Below, piece by piece: positions 10,567 to 21,516 of a DNA stretch of 45,401 nt (its first letter is position 1; each line of letters starts with the position of its first letter). The notes below the pieces were generated by a model that did no database searches, was not told the origin of the DNA, and saw only the letters and a program-made list of their open reading frames with translations. Source of the stretch: Alphaproteobacteria bacterium. GTDB lineage: Bacteria > Pseudomonadota > Alphaproteobacteria > RF32 > CAG-239. Made by a program: the position numbers and the translations under genes. The stretch is from contig JAEEMQ010000009.1 of NCBI GenBank assembly GCA_016283295.1, forward strand, positions 96,713-142,113. Reading direction: 5' to 3'.

Positions 10567-10570
10567 AATT

Positions 10571-10610
10571 AAGACCTCCCTCGGGTAATTCCGACGGAGG
10601 TTCTTTTTTT
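10571..10610 (+). terminator. intrinsic terminator
   Basis: aagacctccctcgg/ccgacggaggttctt + T-tract. Confidence 0.8.
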
Positions 10611-10685
10611 GGGCGGTGGGGCAAAATAATTGTTGTGTTTTGTCGAAATCGTTGTATACTGAAGCAAATCAAATATTATTTGTAT

Positions 10686-11234
10686 ATGAGAAAGGTTGTA
10701 TTATTCCTCTTGCTGTGTGTTGCCGCAACGGCTCACGCACAGGTTGATTTGGGCTCCGACGTCAGGCTTTTTGCCGGTGCCGGACTATCCTATCAGAACG
10801 GTAAATTTTCGAGCTCAGCCGATTTTGACGAGCCGGGATTTATGTTTGAATTCGGTGCCGTTTACAAGCAGTGTGTAGAGATGAACGTTGATTTTTCTCT
10901 GGCAAAGAATTCTGTGATGTCCATCGACATTAACGGACGCACCCCGCTGTATGGTACCGTGAAACTGCTCTACGGAGCCGGCTACGGCTTTGTTTATTAT
11001 GACGGCGTGGCGTATGATGTTGTGACTGCCGACGGCGAAGTTACCCAGGTTACGCAATGCGGAAGTATGGCGTGGCCGCATGCCAATGTCGGCATTTGCT
11101 ACCCCATCAACGACAATATGGAAATGCGTGTTGTGGGCGCGGCCGGCTATTCCGAGAAAGTCTGGCATGCCGAAGATGAAAGCAGCTGGCACTTTACCTC
11201 GCAAGTCAGAGCTTCCGTGGTATGGAATTTTTGA
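10686..11234 (+). CDS. outer-membrane beta-barrel protein, paralog B (start moved to MRKVVLFLLLCVAATAHAQ)
   Basis: Signal peptide; shares WPHxNVG...DN...VVGAAGYS and WHFTSQVRASVVWNF with the upstream gene. Confidence 0.75.
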   Translation: MRKVVLFLLLCVAATAHAQVDLGSDVRLFAGAGLSYQNGKFSSSADFDEPGFMFEFGAVYKQCVEMNVDFSLAKNSVMSIDINGRTPLYGTVKLLYGAGYGFVYYDGVAYDVVTADGEVTQVTQCGSMAWPHANVGICYPINDNMEMRVVGAAGYSEKVWHAEDESSWHFTSQVRASVVWNF

Positions 11235-11247
11235 AAAGAACATGATT

Positions 11248-11288
11248 AAAGAACCTTTGCCGATTGATTTCGGTAAGGTTCTTTTTTT
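11248..11288 (+). terminator. intrinsic terminator
   Basis: agaacctttgccg/cggtaaggttct + T-tract. Confidence 0.75.
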
Positions 11289-11315
11289 ATGTTGTAAACA
11301 TATATGCGGTCTATC

Positions 11316-11344
11316 TTGACAAGCCCGAAATAATAACCTATGTT
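11316..11344 (+). promoter_or_regulatory. sigma70-like promoter for trpS
   Basis: TTGACA-N17-TATGTT. Confidence 0.6.
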
Positions 11345-11361
11345 AGCGCCAAAGAAAGGAT

Positions 11362-12408
11362 ATGAAAATGGATATAGTATTAACCGGAGACAGACCTACG
11401 GGGCGTTTGCATTTGGGGCATTATGTCGGCTCGCTCAAACGCCGGGTTGAATTGCAAAATAATAATCAGCCGAAAGAAATGTATGTGATGATTGCCGATG
11501 CGCAGGCATTGTCGGATAACTTTGACAATGTGGAAAAAGTACGCAGCAATATATCCGAAGTGGCGCTCGATTATTTAGCCTGCGGGCTTGACCCGGCCAA
11601 AACGACGATTTTTATTCAATCGCAAATCTCGGAATTGTGTGAACTGTCGTTTTATTATATGAATCTGGTTACGGTGGCGCGTTTGCAACGCAATCCGACG
11701 GTAAAAAGCGAAATTCAGCTGCGCGGATTTAAGCAGAGTATTCCGGTGGGTTTCTTTACGTATCCGATTAGTCAGGCCGCCGATATTACGGCATTTAAGG
11801 CCAATATTGTGCCGGTGGGCGAAGACCAGCTGCCGATGATTGAACAAACCAGAGAAATCGTGCGCTCGTTCAATACATTGTATAAAGAGGTGCTGGTGGA
11901 GCCGAAAGCGGTTCTGCCGGAAAACGAAACCTGTTTGCGTTTGCCGGGGTTGGACGGTGCCAACAAAATGAGTAAATCGCTCGGCAACTGCATTTATTTG
12001 GCAGATTCCGCCGATGAAATTCAGCGCAAAATCAAAAGTATGTTTACCGACCCGACGCATTTAAGGGTGGAAGACCCGGGACATACCGAAAATAATCCGG
12101 TGTTTGTATATTTGGATGCATTTTGCCGCGATGAACATTTTGCCGCCTTGTGGCCGGAATATCAAAATCTGGAAGAATTGAAAGCGCACTATCGCCGCGG
12201 CGGTTTGGGTGACACTAAGGTTAAAAAGTTCCTCAACGAGATTATTCAGGAAGAAATCCGGCCGATTCGCGAACGGCGCGAAGAATTAGCCAAAGATTTG
12301 GGTTATATTTTCGATATGCTCAAAAAAGGCAGCGAGCATGCACGAAAAAAGGCGGCTCAGACCACTGATGAAGTCAAAACCGCCATGGGGATTAATTACT
12401 ATAAATAA
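11362..12408 (+). CDS. trpS: tryptophan--tRNA ligase
   Basis: [17 protein letters not shown] (HIGH-like) and KMSKS motif ([11 protein letters not shown]). Confidence 0.97.
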   Translation: MKMDIVLTGDRPTGRLHLGHYVGSLKRRVELQNNNQPKEMYVMIADAQALSDNFDNVEKVRSNISEVALDYLACGLDPAKTTIFIQSQISELCELSFYYMNLVTVARLQRNPTVKSEIQLRGFKQSIPVGFFTYPISQAADITAFKANIVPVGEDQLPMIEQTREIVRSFNTLYKEVLVEPKAVLPENETCLRLPGLDGANKMSKSLGNCIYLADSADEIQRKIKSMFTDPTHLRVEDPGHTENNPVFVYLDAFCRDEHFAALWPEYQNLEELKAHYRRGGLGDTKVKKFLNEIIQEEIRPIRERREELAKDLGYIFDMLKKGSEHARKKAAQTTDEVKTAMGINYYK

Positions 12409-12414
12409 GCCCGA

Positions 12415-13254
12415 TTATTTTTTGATGAATTTATCTTTGTAAGCCTTTACTACCGACAGGAAATCTATCGGCTCCGACGGGCGGAAGAAGCTCTTGGTTT
12501 TTGCATCGGCGTGGCAGAGCTTGTTGCTGTGCGGCACGGCGTAATCTTTGCTGATTTTTCCCATCGGTCCGCGTAAGCTGAGTGCAAACACCGGCCCGGT
12601 TTCCGGATGCTCGGAATGAATATCCGAACCGTCGGTATATTTGGCGCAAGTCAGCGAGAACTTAAAATCGCGGCGGATGGCATCCATAATCTCGGAACTC
12701 TCAATCAACTTGGCTTGTTCTTCCGGGGATGACGGTGTCATACCGATGAGGTCCATCGCACCATAGCCCTTGGAATGCAGGCCGTTGGCATCAAATTCAT
12801 AAGCCGTGGCCAATGTTTCAACACGATGGGTCGTGATTTCCGGCAACGGTTGATCCTGAACCTTTTTCCGCAGTTTGTGGGCCACAACCGTATTCGGGCG
12901 ATAATCATAAATTTCCAGACGGAACGTAACTTTACCCCAATCAGACGATGAATAGGAATTTTTCTCGTCGGCTACCGGATAACACATATAAAGCATAGCC
13001 TCTCTGGCCGGAGTTTGCTCAGGGTTACGCGAATCTTTTTCCGCGGCATAGCCGATTTTAATCCAGCGAAACTTATTACCTCCTTTGACGGCCACTTTGG
13101 CTTTTTCGCGTAATGCCCGCAATTTTTCCGCAGGGTCGTGTTCGGCGGACGGGAAGGTCTTTTTATTGTCTGCCTCGGATTCCAGCGGTTGCTCCTTCGG
13201 CAACAATGTTTCGCGTTGGATGGTTAATTTGCGCGGTTCTCTGACTTTATACAT
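12415..13254 (-). CDS. hypothetical protein (start at MYKVREPRK, with SD aaagga)
   Basis: 279-aa ORF with codon usage like neighbours; no family recognised. Confidence 0.65.
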   Translation of the reverse strand: MYKVREPRKLTIQRETLLPKEQPLESEADNKKTFPSAEHDPAEKLRALREKAKVAVKGGNKFRWIKIGYAAEKDSRNPEQTPAREAMLYMCYPVADEKNSYSSSDWGKVTFRLEIYDYRPNTVVAHKLRKKVQDQPLPEITTHRVETLATAYEFDANGLHSKGYGAMDLIGMTPSSPEEQAKLIESSEIMDAIRRDFKFSLTCAKYTDGSDIHSEHPETGPVFALSLRGPMGKISKDYAVPHSNKLCHADAKTKSFFRPSEPIDFLSVVKAYKDKFIKK

Positions 13255-13395
13255 CTGAAAAATTCCTTTCATCAAAACTTTATCAAGATATAACATTTTT
13301 TTGGTTATTTGTCAAATAATTTTATTTGAGAAAGTTAAATTGTGCTTGCGTTCAAAATAAAATGGTAATATTACTGGCGAACAAGGAGAATAAAT

Positions 13396-14208
13396 ATGCT
13401 TAAATTAGCCACGGAATTGCTTTATTTACAGTATAATCAATGTATGGAAGTTGTGAAAGACGACTCTTTTTACAGCTATTATGCCGAGGAAAAAATCCGC
13501 CATTCGATGCAGGTGGCGGGAGCCGGAAATTATTTGTTGCGTCATATCGAGTGGTTTAAGGATAAATCGGAGGAATATCTCGAAATGGTGCGCACGGCGA
13601 TTTTATTACATGATGTTTGCCGTTTTTCCGAAATCGCCGCGCTTTATCACGGTATTAAGCAATATGACCACGGGATTGCCGCTTATGAACTTTTGCAAAA
13701 TACTCCGTTGTTTGAAGATATACGCATTTGCCTGCCGATAAAACATCACGGTCATCTGATTGAGGATTTTTACGCCGATGCCGAATATCAGAATTTGCCG
13801 GACGACGTGAAAAAGGAAGTAGAGCAAATATGCTTTGTGGTACGCGATGCCGATAAAATTGCCAACTTCAATATGCTGGCGCATGAGCCGTATTTTTTGC
13901 CGCTGTTTATGGATATCAAACGCGAGATTACCGAGGAGGATTTGCAAATTTCGGAGCATATTTTGCAAAGTGCCGAGAAGGGGAGTACGGTACCGAAGCC
14001 GTTTTATACTTTGGGCGACCGCGTGGCTTCGCTGCTGTCGTGGTTTGTTGACATCAATTATCGGGCGGCTCTGGATTATTGTGATAAACTGGGGACTACG
14101 GAATGGATTTTTCATACGTTTGAAAAATATTGCGGTAATCAGGAATTTAAGCAAAAATATGTCGCTTTTGTGCGGGATTTTATGAAAAATCATAAATATT
14201 TGCAATAA
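13396..14208 (+). CDS. HD-domain phosphohydrolase-like protein
   Basis: HSMQVAG...AILLHDVCRFSE...IKHHGHL...RDADKIANF HD superfamily pattern. Confidence 0.75.
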   Translation: MLKLATELLYLQYNQCMEVVKDDSFYSYYAEEKIRHSMQVAGAGNYLLRHIEWFKDKSEEYLEMVRTAILLHDVCRFSEIAALYHGIKQYDHGIAAYELLQNTPLFEDIRICLPIKHHGHLIEDFYADAEYQNLPDDVKKEVEQICFVVRDADKIANFNMLAHEPYFLPLFMDIKREITEEDLQISEHILQSAEKGSTVPKPFYTLGDRVASLLSWFVDINYRAALDYCDKLGTTEWIFHTFEKYCGNQEFKQKYVAFVRDFMKNHKYLQ

Positions 14209-14222
14209 GCGGGTAGAGACGA

Positions 14223-14253
14223 AAAAAGCGCAACCTTGAGAGTTGCGCTTTTT
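14223..14253. terminator. bidirectional terminator between convergent HD gene and pyrG
   Basis: aaaaagcgcaac/gttgcgcttttt stem. Confidence 0.85.
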
Positions 14254-14268
14254 CGTATCCGTATTTTG

Positions 14269-15924
14269 TTATACCAGGCGGGAGTTGTCGATGGCCGCTT
14301 TAATGAAGGCCACAAACAACGGGTGCGGGGCAAACGGGCGCGATTTCAGCTCCGGATGGAATTGTACGCCGATAAACCACGGATGGTCCGGGTGCTCGAC
14401 GATTTCCGGCAACGCGCCGTCCGGAGAAGTGCCGACAATCGCCATACCGGCTTTTTGCAACATATCCTTATATTTGATGTTCACTTCGTAGCGGTGACGA
14501 TGGCGCTCGGAAATTTTATCGGTGCCGTAAATCTGTGCAACCTTGGAATTCGGTTTCAAAATGCAATCATAAGCTCCCAGACGCATGGTGCCGCCCAAGT
14601 CGCCGTCTTTGTGGCGGATTTGTTTGGCGCCGTCTTTATCCCATTCGGTCATCAGGCCGATAACCGGCTCACAATTCTCGTCAAGCTCGGTGGTGTTGGC
14701 GTTTTTAATGCCGCACAAATTACGCATGGTTTCGATGACTGCCATCTGCATACCGAAGCAAATTCCCAAAAACGGCACTTTATTTTCACGCGCATACTGA
14801 ATGGCGTTAATCATGCCTTGGGTGCCGCGCAAACCGAAGCCGCCCGGAACCAGAATGGCGCTGACGTCATTGAGCATTTCGGCCGGGTCTTTGGTTTCGA
14901 GCGCTTCCGAATCTATCCACTTGATTCGTACTTTGTATTTGTTGGCAATACCGCCGTGAATCAGGGCCTCGTTCAAAGATTTGTAAGCTTCCAGCAACAT
15001 CATATATTTGCCGACGACGGCGATTCTGACTTCGCCTTCCGGCGCGCGCAAAATGTCGATGATGTTCTGCCATTTGCTCAAGTCGGTCGGCTTGGTATAA
15101 TCAAGGTTGAAGTGTTTGCATACCTGGCGGTCCATACCCTCGGCAGAATAGGCGAGCGGCACCTGATAAATGCTGGCGGCATCCATCGCCGTAATCACGT
15201 TTTCTTCGCGAATATTGCAGAACAGCGCCAGTTTTCTCTTTTCGTTTTCCGGGATGGCCATCTGGGTACGGCAGAGAATCATATCCGGCTGAATACCGTA
15301 TTCCTGCAATTTTTTAACCGAGTGTTGTGTCGGTTTGGTTTTGAGTTCGCCGGCAGTTGGAATATACGGCAACAATGTCACATGTATGAACATGGTGCGC
15401 TCGCGTCCGAGTTCGTAGGCAATTTGGCGGATGGTTTCCAGATACGGCTGGCCTTCGATATCGCCGACGGTACCGCCGATTTCGCATAAAACAAAGTCTT
15501 CGTCAGTGATGTCGGAGAGAATAAAGTCTTTAATTTCGTTGGTAACGTGCGGAATTACCTGAATGGTGGAACCTAAGTAAAAACCGCGGCGCTCTTTTTC
15601 GATAACGCGCTGATAAATTTTGCCGGTGGTAATGCTGTCGGTGCGTTTGGCCGGTACGCCCGAAAAGCGCTCGTAATGCCCTAAGTCCAAATCCGCCTCG
15701 GTGCCGTCGTCGGTTACGAAAACTTCGCCGTGTTGGCACGGGTTCATGGTCCCCGGGTCAACGTTTAAATACGGGTCGAGTTTGCGCAATCTGACTTTAT
15801 AGCCGCGAGCTTGCAAAATCGCCGCCAAAGAGGCCGAAGCCAAGCCTTTACCAAGCGATGATACCACACCGCCGGTTATGAAAATAAACTTTGAATTCGG
15901 ATTTAATGTATATTCAGACATCAC
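14269..15924 (-). CDS. pyrG: CTP synthase
   Basis: [26 protein letters not shown]...[14 protein letters not shown]; GATase GICFGMQ. Confidence 0.98.
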   Translation of the reverse strand: MMSEYTLNPNSKFIFITGGVVSSLGKGLASASLAAILQARGYKVRLRKLDPYLNVDPGTMNPCQHGEVFVTDDGTEADLDLGHYERFSGVPAKRTDSITTGKIYQRVIEKERRGFYLGSTIQVIPHVTNEIKDFILSDITDEDFVLCEIGGTVGDIEGQPYLETIRQIAYELGRERTMFIHVTLLPYIPTAGELKTKPTQHSVKKLQEYGIQPDMILCRTQMAIPENEKRKLALFCNIREENVITAMDAASIYQVPLAYSAEGMDRQVCKHFNLDYTKPTDLSKWQNIIDILRAPEGEVRIAVVGKYMMLLEAYKSLNEALIHGGIANKYKVRIKWIDSEALETKDPAEMLNDVSAILVPGGFGLRGTQGMINAIQYARENKVPFLGICFGMQMAVIETMRNLCGIKNANTTELDENCEPVIGLMTEWDKDGAKQIRHKDGDLGGTMRLGAYDCILKPNSKVAQIYGTDKISERHRHRYEVNIKYKDMLQKAGMAIVGTSPDGALPEIVEHPDHPWFIGVQFHPELKSRPFAPHPLFVAFIKAAIDNSRLV

Positions 15925-15959
15925 GATTTTTCCTTATAAAATGGTTTAAAAAAGTGACA

Positions 15960-15985
15960 AAGGCACTTAACGGATTAAGTGCCTT
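15960..15985 (-). terminator. terminator-like hairpin between secG and pyrG
   Basis: aaggcacttaa cgga ttaagtgcctt perfect 11-bp stem. Confidence 0.5.
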
Positions 15986-16010
15986 ATGTCAATTCGATTT
16001 CTCAATTTTC

Positions 16011-16364
16011 TTACTCCGCTACCGGTACTTGCGGCTCTTGCGGGGCCGGCTCAGGGGCTGCCGGTTGCTCCGGTTGCGAGGTCGGCAGAGAGGATTCTAC
16101 CACATCTTCCGCAATAGAGGTCTTTTGGACTTCGGCGCGGCTGAAATAAATGGAAATTGCCATGCTCAACGCAAAAAACAACGTAGCCAATATAGCCGTG
16201 ATTCGGGTCAAAATGTTACCTTTGCCGCGGGCACTGATTAAGCCGCCGATGCCGTCGCCGCCGCCCAAACCGCTGAGGGCGCCGCCGTTGGAACGTTGCA
16301 TCAAAATGACGGCTACCAGGAAAATGGCAACGATTAACTGTAAAACTAACAATACGGAACTCAT
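16011..16364 (-). CDS. secG: preprotein translocase subunit SecG
   Basis: VILMQRSNGGALSGLGGGDGIGGLISARGKGNILTRITAILATLFF; context tpiA-secG-pyrG. Confidence 0.93.
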   Translation of the reverse strand: MSSVLLVLQLIVAIFLVAVILMQRSNGGALSGLGGGDGIGGLISARGKGNILTRITAILATLFFALSMAISIYFSRAEVQKTSIAEDVVESSLPTSQPEQPAAPEPAPQEPQVPVAE

Positions 16365-16378
16365 CTGTTTATCCTTTC

Positions 16379-17137
16379 TTATTTGGTTGCGTTAATGGCA
16401 ATATTGATAAAATCTTCGGCTTTTAAGCTGGCACCGCCGATTAAGGCACCATCAACATCCGGAAGCGAAAGCAATTCCGCCGCGTTGGACGGTTTAACCG
16501 AACCGCCGTAAAGAATCCGCATTTTGTTGGCGGTTGCTTTGCCCAATTTTTTGGTCAGAGCCTTACGGATGGCTGCGTGCACTTCTTCAACATCGGCCGC
16601 GGTAGGGGTTTTGCCGGTACCGATGGCCCAAATCGGTTCATAAGCGATGACCGTATTCTGAGCGGTTGCATCATCAGGTACCGAACCGTTGATTTCTTTT
16701 TGGCAGACTTTGATGGTTTTGCCGGCATCGCGTTCCGCACCGGTTTCGCCGATGCAAATAACCGTGCGTAACCCGGCTTGGTGTGCCGCAACGGCTTTTC
16801 TGCAGATTAATTCATCGGATTCAAAATGATCGACTCGTCTTTCCGAGTGCCCGATAATGGTATATGTGCAACCCAAGTCAGTCAGCATCAGCGGACTGAT
16901 GTCACCGGTATGCGCGCCATTTACCATAAAATGAACATCTTGCGCACCCAAAGCGATTTTAGTACCGCGCAAGCACTTCTTGATGAGCCCGAGCAAGGTG
17001 AACGGCGGACAAATCAAAAAATCACAATCAAACTTATCGGCCTTAACTTTTGCGGCCACCTCTTTTGCCAAAGCAATACCTTCTGCCTGCAGACAATTCA
17101 TCTTCCAGTTTCCGGCAATCAATTTTTTACGAACCAT
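16379..17137 (-). CDS. tpiA: triosephosphate isomerase
   Basis: IAGNWKMN, GHSERR, VIAYEPIWAIGTGKT, YGGSVKPSN. Confidence 0.98.
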   Translation of the reverse strand: MVRKKLIAGNWKMNCLQAEGIALAKEVAAKVKADKFDCDFLICPPFTLLGLIKKCLRGTKIALGAQDVHFMVNGAHTGDISPLMLTDLGCTYTIIGHSERRVDHFESDELICRKAVAAHQAGLRTVICIGETGAERDAGKTIKVCQKEINGSVPDDATAQNTVIAYEPIWAIGTGKTPTAADVEEVHAAIRKALTKKLGKATANKMRILYGGSVKPSNAAELLSLPDVDGALIGGASLKAEDFINIAINATK

Positions 17138-17325
17138 TTAAAACCTCTTTTTCATAAAATCAATAAAACTTGCATCTTTTTAGCATACTAAAAAATATTT
17201 TTCTACAAAAAAAACAGATTACTCCCTGTTTTATTCTGTTGTATAATTCAATTTAAAAATTGCAATCGCAAATTATGTATTTATAATGAGCAAAAAACTG
17301 AAATTTTAAAATAGGAAACAAAGGA

Positions 17326-19203
17326 ATGATTAATAAATTTTCAAAAATGCGTAACAGTTGGTTTACCAAAATAATTTTGACCGTTACGGCCTTAAGCTTT
17401 ATGTCTTTGTTCGGCGTATCGGGATACATTACTTCCGCGGCCAACAATAAGGCCGTTATCAAGGTTGACGATATCGAAATTTCGCAAAATGAATTTGCGT
17501 ATTCGTTGCAACGTGAGTTGGCAAAGCTCCGCATGATTAACGGAAATTTTGAGGAAGACGAAGACGGTTCGCAAAAAGCCATGGTGGCGAATTTGCTGGC
17601 AAAAGCCAAACTCGACGACGCAATTTTGGAAAACACCATGCGTAAATACGGGGTGGATTTTTCGCACAGTTTGGTCAGTCAGGTAATTCACGTTATGCCG
17701 CAATTTTTGAATAACGGCGTGTTTGATCCGCAGCAATATCAATGGTATTTGCGCAACAATAACAAAACCGAAGATGAGTTTATTGCCGAAGTTAAGCGCG
17801 GTATGGCCCGCAAGGTTTTGGTGGAGATGCCGGTTATCGGGTTTACCGTACCGCAGGTGTTCGGCGACCAGATGGCGAAGATTTTGGGACAACGCCGCAC
17901 TTTTAAATATATAAAAATAAATACAGCCGATGCCAAAATCGACCGCCAGCCGACGGAAGACGAGCTGAATCAATTTTATGATGATATGGCGGAAGAATTG
18001 ATGATTCCGGAAAAGCGCGACGTTACGGTTATGTATTTGTCGGACGATGATTTGGCCGCCGGTATTGAGATTACGCCGGATGAAATCGCGGCTTATTACA
18101 AAGAGCATATCGAAGAATACGAACAACCGGAAAAACGTTATGTTTTGCAGATGGTGTTTGATGACGAACAGGAAGCCAAAAATGCCGCAGCCAAATTGGC
18201 GTCCGGTGAAGATTTTGCCGCGGTTGCCGCCGAATACGGACAGAAGGCCGAAGATATCGATTTGGGCTTTGTGGCGCGGAATGATGTAGCGGAAGAATTG
18301 GCCGATGCCGTGTTTGCTTTGGGGATCAATCAGGTTTCCGCACCGGTACAAATTTCGGACAGTTGGCAAATCATCAAAGTAACGGCAACTCAGGCACCGC
18401 ATAAGGTTGATAAGGCCGTAGCCGAGCGTCAAATCGTAGAGGAGCTGCGTCAGGAAAAATCTTATGATGACCACAGCGAAATGATTGCTTCCATTGAAGA
18501 TGCTCTCGGCGCCGGTACTTCTTTTGAGGCAATTGCCGCTCAAAATAAAAACAAACTTTATGAAATTAAAGCTTTGGATGAAAACGGTATGGCCGACGTT
18601 GCCGATAAAAAACTGGCGGCGGTTATGAACGATAAGGAATTTATCGATACCGCGTTTTCGTACAACGAGGGCGAAATAAGTCAGGCGGTGGAAACGGATG
18701 AGGGCGTGGCCTTTATCAGAGTTGATAAAATTTATGACGAACATCAACAGCCGCGCGAGCAGGCAGATGCCAAGCTCAGACAAATGTGGGCGGAAAGTAT
18801 GCGTCAATCCTCCACCAAGGAACTGGTTGACAGCATTCAAAACGAAATCGAAGACGGCGATGATTTGACGGCTATTGCCGCCCGCCGCGGTTTGCGTGCG
18901 CTGAACAGCCGTCCGGTTACTCGCGGCGAGAGCCTCGATAAACTGAGCTTGAACGACATGAAAACGTTGTTCCAGGCAGCGAAAGGCGAACCGCAGATTA
19001 TTGAAATCGGCGATGATTATGTGGTGGCCGAAACTACCAACATCTACGATGATTCGGCCGCATTGAATCCGCAGGAAAAAGCTCGGTTGCAGCAACTTAT
19101 GTATAACAGTATGGTTGAAGAATTGAGTGAAGCCATGTTGCAGGGATATGCCAGCAAATATAAGGTTGAAGTTCAATACGGACGTATGGGATTGGGCGAA
19201 TAA
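17326..19203 (+). CDS. PpiD/SurA-type peptidylprolyl isomerase (SurA_N and PpiC-like domains)
   Basis: N-terminal TM anchor, SurA_N-like region, parvulin-like domain ('YVLQMVFDDEQEAKNAAAKLASGEDFAAVAAEYGQ'). Confidence 0.85.
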   Translation: MINKFSKMRNSWFTKIILTVTALSFMSLFGVSGYITSAANNKAVIKVDDIEISQNEFAYSLQRELAKLRMINGNFEEDEDGSQKAMVANLLAKAKLDDAILENTMRKYGVDFSHSLVSQVIHVMPQFLNNGVFDPQQYQWYLRNNNKTEDEFIAEVKRGMARKVLVEMPVIGFTVPQVFGDQMAKILGQRRTFKYIKINTADAKIDRQPTEDELNQFYDDMAEELMIPEKRDVTVMYLSDDDLAAGIEITPDEIAAYYKEHIEEYEQPEKRYVLQMVFDDEQEAKNAAAKLASGEDFAAVAAEYGQKAEDIDLGFVARNDVAEELADAVFALGINQVSAPVQISDSWQIIKVTATQAPHKVDKAVAERQIVEELRQEKSYDDHSEMIASIEDALGAGTSFEAIAAQNKNKLYEIKALDENGMADVADKKLAAVMNDKEFIDTAFSYNEGEISQAVETDEGVAFIRVDKIYDEHQQPREQADAKLRQMWAESMRQSSTKELVDSIQNEIEDGDDLTAIAARRGLRALNSRPVTRGESLDKLSLNDMKTLFQAAKGEPQIIEIGDDYVVAETTNIYDDSAALNPQEKARLQQLMYNSMVEELSEAMLQGYASKYKVEVQYGRMGLGE

Positions 19204-20111
19204 TGCGTGTTGTTTTTATGGGAACGCCGGACTTTGCAGTGCCGGCGCTCCGTCGTTTGATGGCGGAACATGAGGTGGTTTGCGTTTATACGCGCGAACC
19301 TAAGCCGGCCGGTCGCGGCAATCTGGTGAATAAAACGCCGATACATTTGTTGGCGGAAGAAAACGGGGTGGAAGTGCGGACACCGAAAACGTTGCGCAAT
19401 CTTGAAGAACAGCAAAAATTTGCCGAGTTGAAGGCCGATGTGGCGGTAATTGCCGCTTACGGATTGATTTTGCCGAAGCCGGTGTTGGAGGCCTTTCCGC
19501 TCGGGTGTTTGAATATTCACGCTTCGCTGTTGCCGCGGTGGCGCGGTGCCGCTCCGATTCAGCGGGCGATTGAGGCCGGAGATAAAGTCGGCGGCATTAC
19601 GATTATGCAGATGGCGGAAGGTTTGGATACCGGCGATATGTTGCTTAAAGGTACGGTGGAAATCGGCGAAAAGATGACCGGCGGCGAATTGCATGATGCG
19701 TTGGCGCAAATCGGCGGAGAGCTGATTGCCGAGGTGTTGGCCGCGCCGGAAAAATATCCGCCGCAAGTACAGAACGAGGCGGAAACCTGCTATGCGCAAA
19801 AGTTGGATAAAGACGAATGTTTGATTGATTTTGCGATGCCGGTTGCGGCGTTGTATAATAAAATTCGCGCCTTCAGTCCGTATCCGGCAATGTTTTTTGA
19901 ATACGGCGGCGAGCGTTTCAAAGTTTTGCAGGCGGAAAAGACGGAAGGTAAAGGAAAAGCCGGAGAAATTCTGTCCGGCAAAGATGAATTGGTTATTGCC
20001 GCAAACGGCGGGGCGCTGAAAATTACGCAGATACAACGACAGGGCAAACGCGCCATGCCGACCGAGGAACTGTTGCGCGGTTTTGTTTTTGAAAAAGGTG
20101 CGGTTATTTAG
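19203..20111 (+). CDS. fmt: methionyl-tRNA formyltransferase
   Basis: MRVVFMGTPDFAVPALRRL; GCLNIHASLLPRWRGAAPIQRAI; start overlaps ppiD-like stop. Confidence 0.98.
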   Translation: MRVVFMGTPDFAVPALRRLMAEHEVVCVYTREPKPAGRGNLVNKTPIHLLAEENGVEVRTPKTLRNLEEQQKFAELKADVAVIAAYGLILPKPVLEAFPLGCLNIHASLLPRWRGAAPIQRAIEAGDKVGGITIMQMAEGLDTGDMLLKGTVEIGEKMTGGELHDALAQIGGELIAEVLAAPEKYPPQVQNEAETCYAQKLDKDECLIDFAMPVAALYNKIRAFSPYPAMFFEYGGERFKVLQAEKTEGKGKAGEILSGKDELVIAANGGALKITQIQRQGKRAMPTEELLRGFVFEKGAVI

Positions 20112-20125
20112 TTTGCCGGCGGAGC

Positions 20126-21352
20126 TTACAAAACCTTGCCGGTGCGGAATTGCATAAACTTATCCCTGAAAGTTTTATCCTTGGTCAGGTGCTCAAAATT
20201 CGGCATATCGGCGGCTTTGACGGCGCGTTGAATGCGATAATTATCCAAGCAACGCTTGGCGGCCGCAAAAACTTCTTCGTTTTTCTCGTCTTTGAGTTGC
20301 GGCGAAGCACCGCGACCGAACGAATCGCATTTGCAGGCACGCATAAAATCAATCATCTGTTTGCCGTTGCGGAAGTTATCGGTCAGTTCATCCAAAAAGG
20401 CCAAAAATCTGCCTTTACGCATATTCGGCACGCTGTGAAAACGCATGTGATTTTCGGCAACGAGCAAGGCAAAATCGCGATATTTGTTCGGTACTTTGAG
20501 GCGTTTGCAAATTTCTTCAATATGTGGGAGGCCTGCTTTGTCGTGGCCGATGTGTTGCGGCAGAATATCGGCCGGCGTATCGATTTTACCGATATCGTGC
20601 AACAAAAGGGCAAATTTGATTTTCGGCGATAAGTTATAGCCCTGCTTTAAGACCAGCATGGTGTGTTCGCCGGAGTTGCCCTCGGGATGATAATCGGTGC
20701 GTTCCGGCATATCCCAGAGTTTGTTGACTTCCGGCAAAACAACCTTGAGAGCGCCGCATTCGCGCATGGTGCGGATAAACTTATCAAAATGTTCGGTGTT
20801 GAGCGCGGTTTCGATTTCTTTCCAAATGCGCTCGGCCGTCAGGTGATTGAGCATACCGGTGCGTGTCATATTTTGTGCCAGTTTCATGGTTTCCGGGGCA
20901 ATTTCAAAATCGAGTTTGGCGGCGAATCGGCACATTCTGAGAACGCGCAGCGGGTCCTCGATAAAATGTTCGGTGTTGACATGGCGAATGACGCGATTTT
21001 TGATATCGGCAACTCCGCCCACCAGGTCGATGATTTTATCGTTTTCCTTGTCATACATCAGAGCATTACAGGTAAAATCGCGGCGTTGCATATCTTCTTG
21101 CGGCGTAATATCCGGGCCGAACACAAATTTAAAATCGGTATGCTTGTCGCCGGTTTTGATTTCTTTGCGAGCCAAAGCATATTCGTCGTGCGTCTGCGGA
21201 TGCAGAAACACCGGAAAATCCTTGCCGACACGCACAAAACCCTTGGCTTCCATCTCCTCGGGCGTGGCACCGAACACCACATAATCAGAATCATGCGGGG
21301 CTTGGCCCAGAACCATATCGCGGACGGCGCCGCCCACCAAATATGTTTTCAT
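20126..21352 (-). CDS. cca: CCA tRNA nucleotidyltransferase (E. coli-type, HD domain)
   Basis: [52 protein letters not shown]. Confidence 0.93.
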   Translation of the reverse strand: MKTYLVGGAVRDMVLGQAPHDSDYVVFGATPEEMEAKGFVRVGKDFPVFLHPQTHDEYALARKEIKTGDKHTDFKFVFGPDITPQEDMQRRDFTCNALMYDKENDKIIDLVGGVADIKNRVIRHVNTEHFIEDPLRVLRMCRFAAKLDFEIAPETMKLAQNMTRTGMLNHLTAERIWKEIETALNTEHFDKFIRTMRECGALKVVLPEVNKLWDMPERTDYHPEGNSGEHTMLVLKQGYNLSPKIKFALLLHDIGKIDTPADILPQHIGHDKAGLPHIEEICKRLKVPNKYRDFALLVAENHMRFHSVPNMRKGRFLAFLDELTDNFRNGKQMIDFMRACKCDSFGRGASPQLKDEKNEEVFAAAKRCLDNYRIQRAVKAADMPNFEHLTKDKTFRDKFMQFRTGKVL

Positions 21353-21456
21353 TTTTTTACCTCACTTTTGAGGCACTATAGCACACTTAATGCAAAAATA
21401 AAAGCATAAAAAATTAATGTATTTACAAAATATGAACAAAATTTTAACAAAAAATA

Positions 21457-21485
21457 TTGACAAATTACGGGAATTGTGGTAAAAC
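21457..21485 (+). promoter_or_regulatory. sigma70-like promoter for SPFH gene
   Basis: TTGACA-N17-TAAAAC. Confidence 0.5.
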
Positions 21486-21516
21486 GTTGTTTGTCAAACC
21501 AAATTTTTATTATATT

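Noticed and set aside
14236-15489. 417-aa plus-strand ORF antisense to pyrG
   Set aside because: Shadow ORF of CTP synthase; low-information composition
17392-19176. 594-aa ORF on the minus strand antisense to the ppiD-like gene
   Set aside because: Shadow ORF: composition (His/Phe/Arg/Leu-rich, no domain) is what the complement of this codon usage gives; the plus-strand frame has clear SurA/PpiC features
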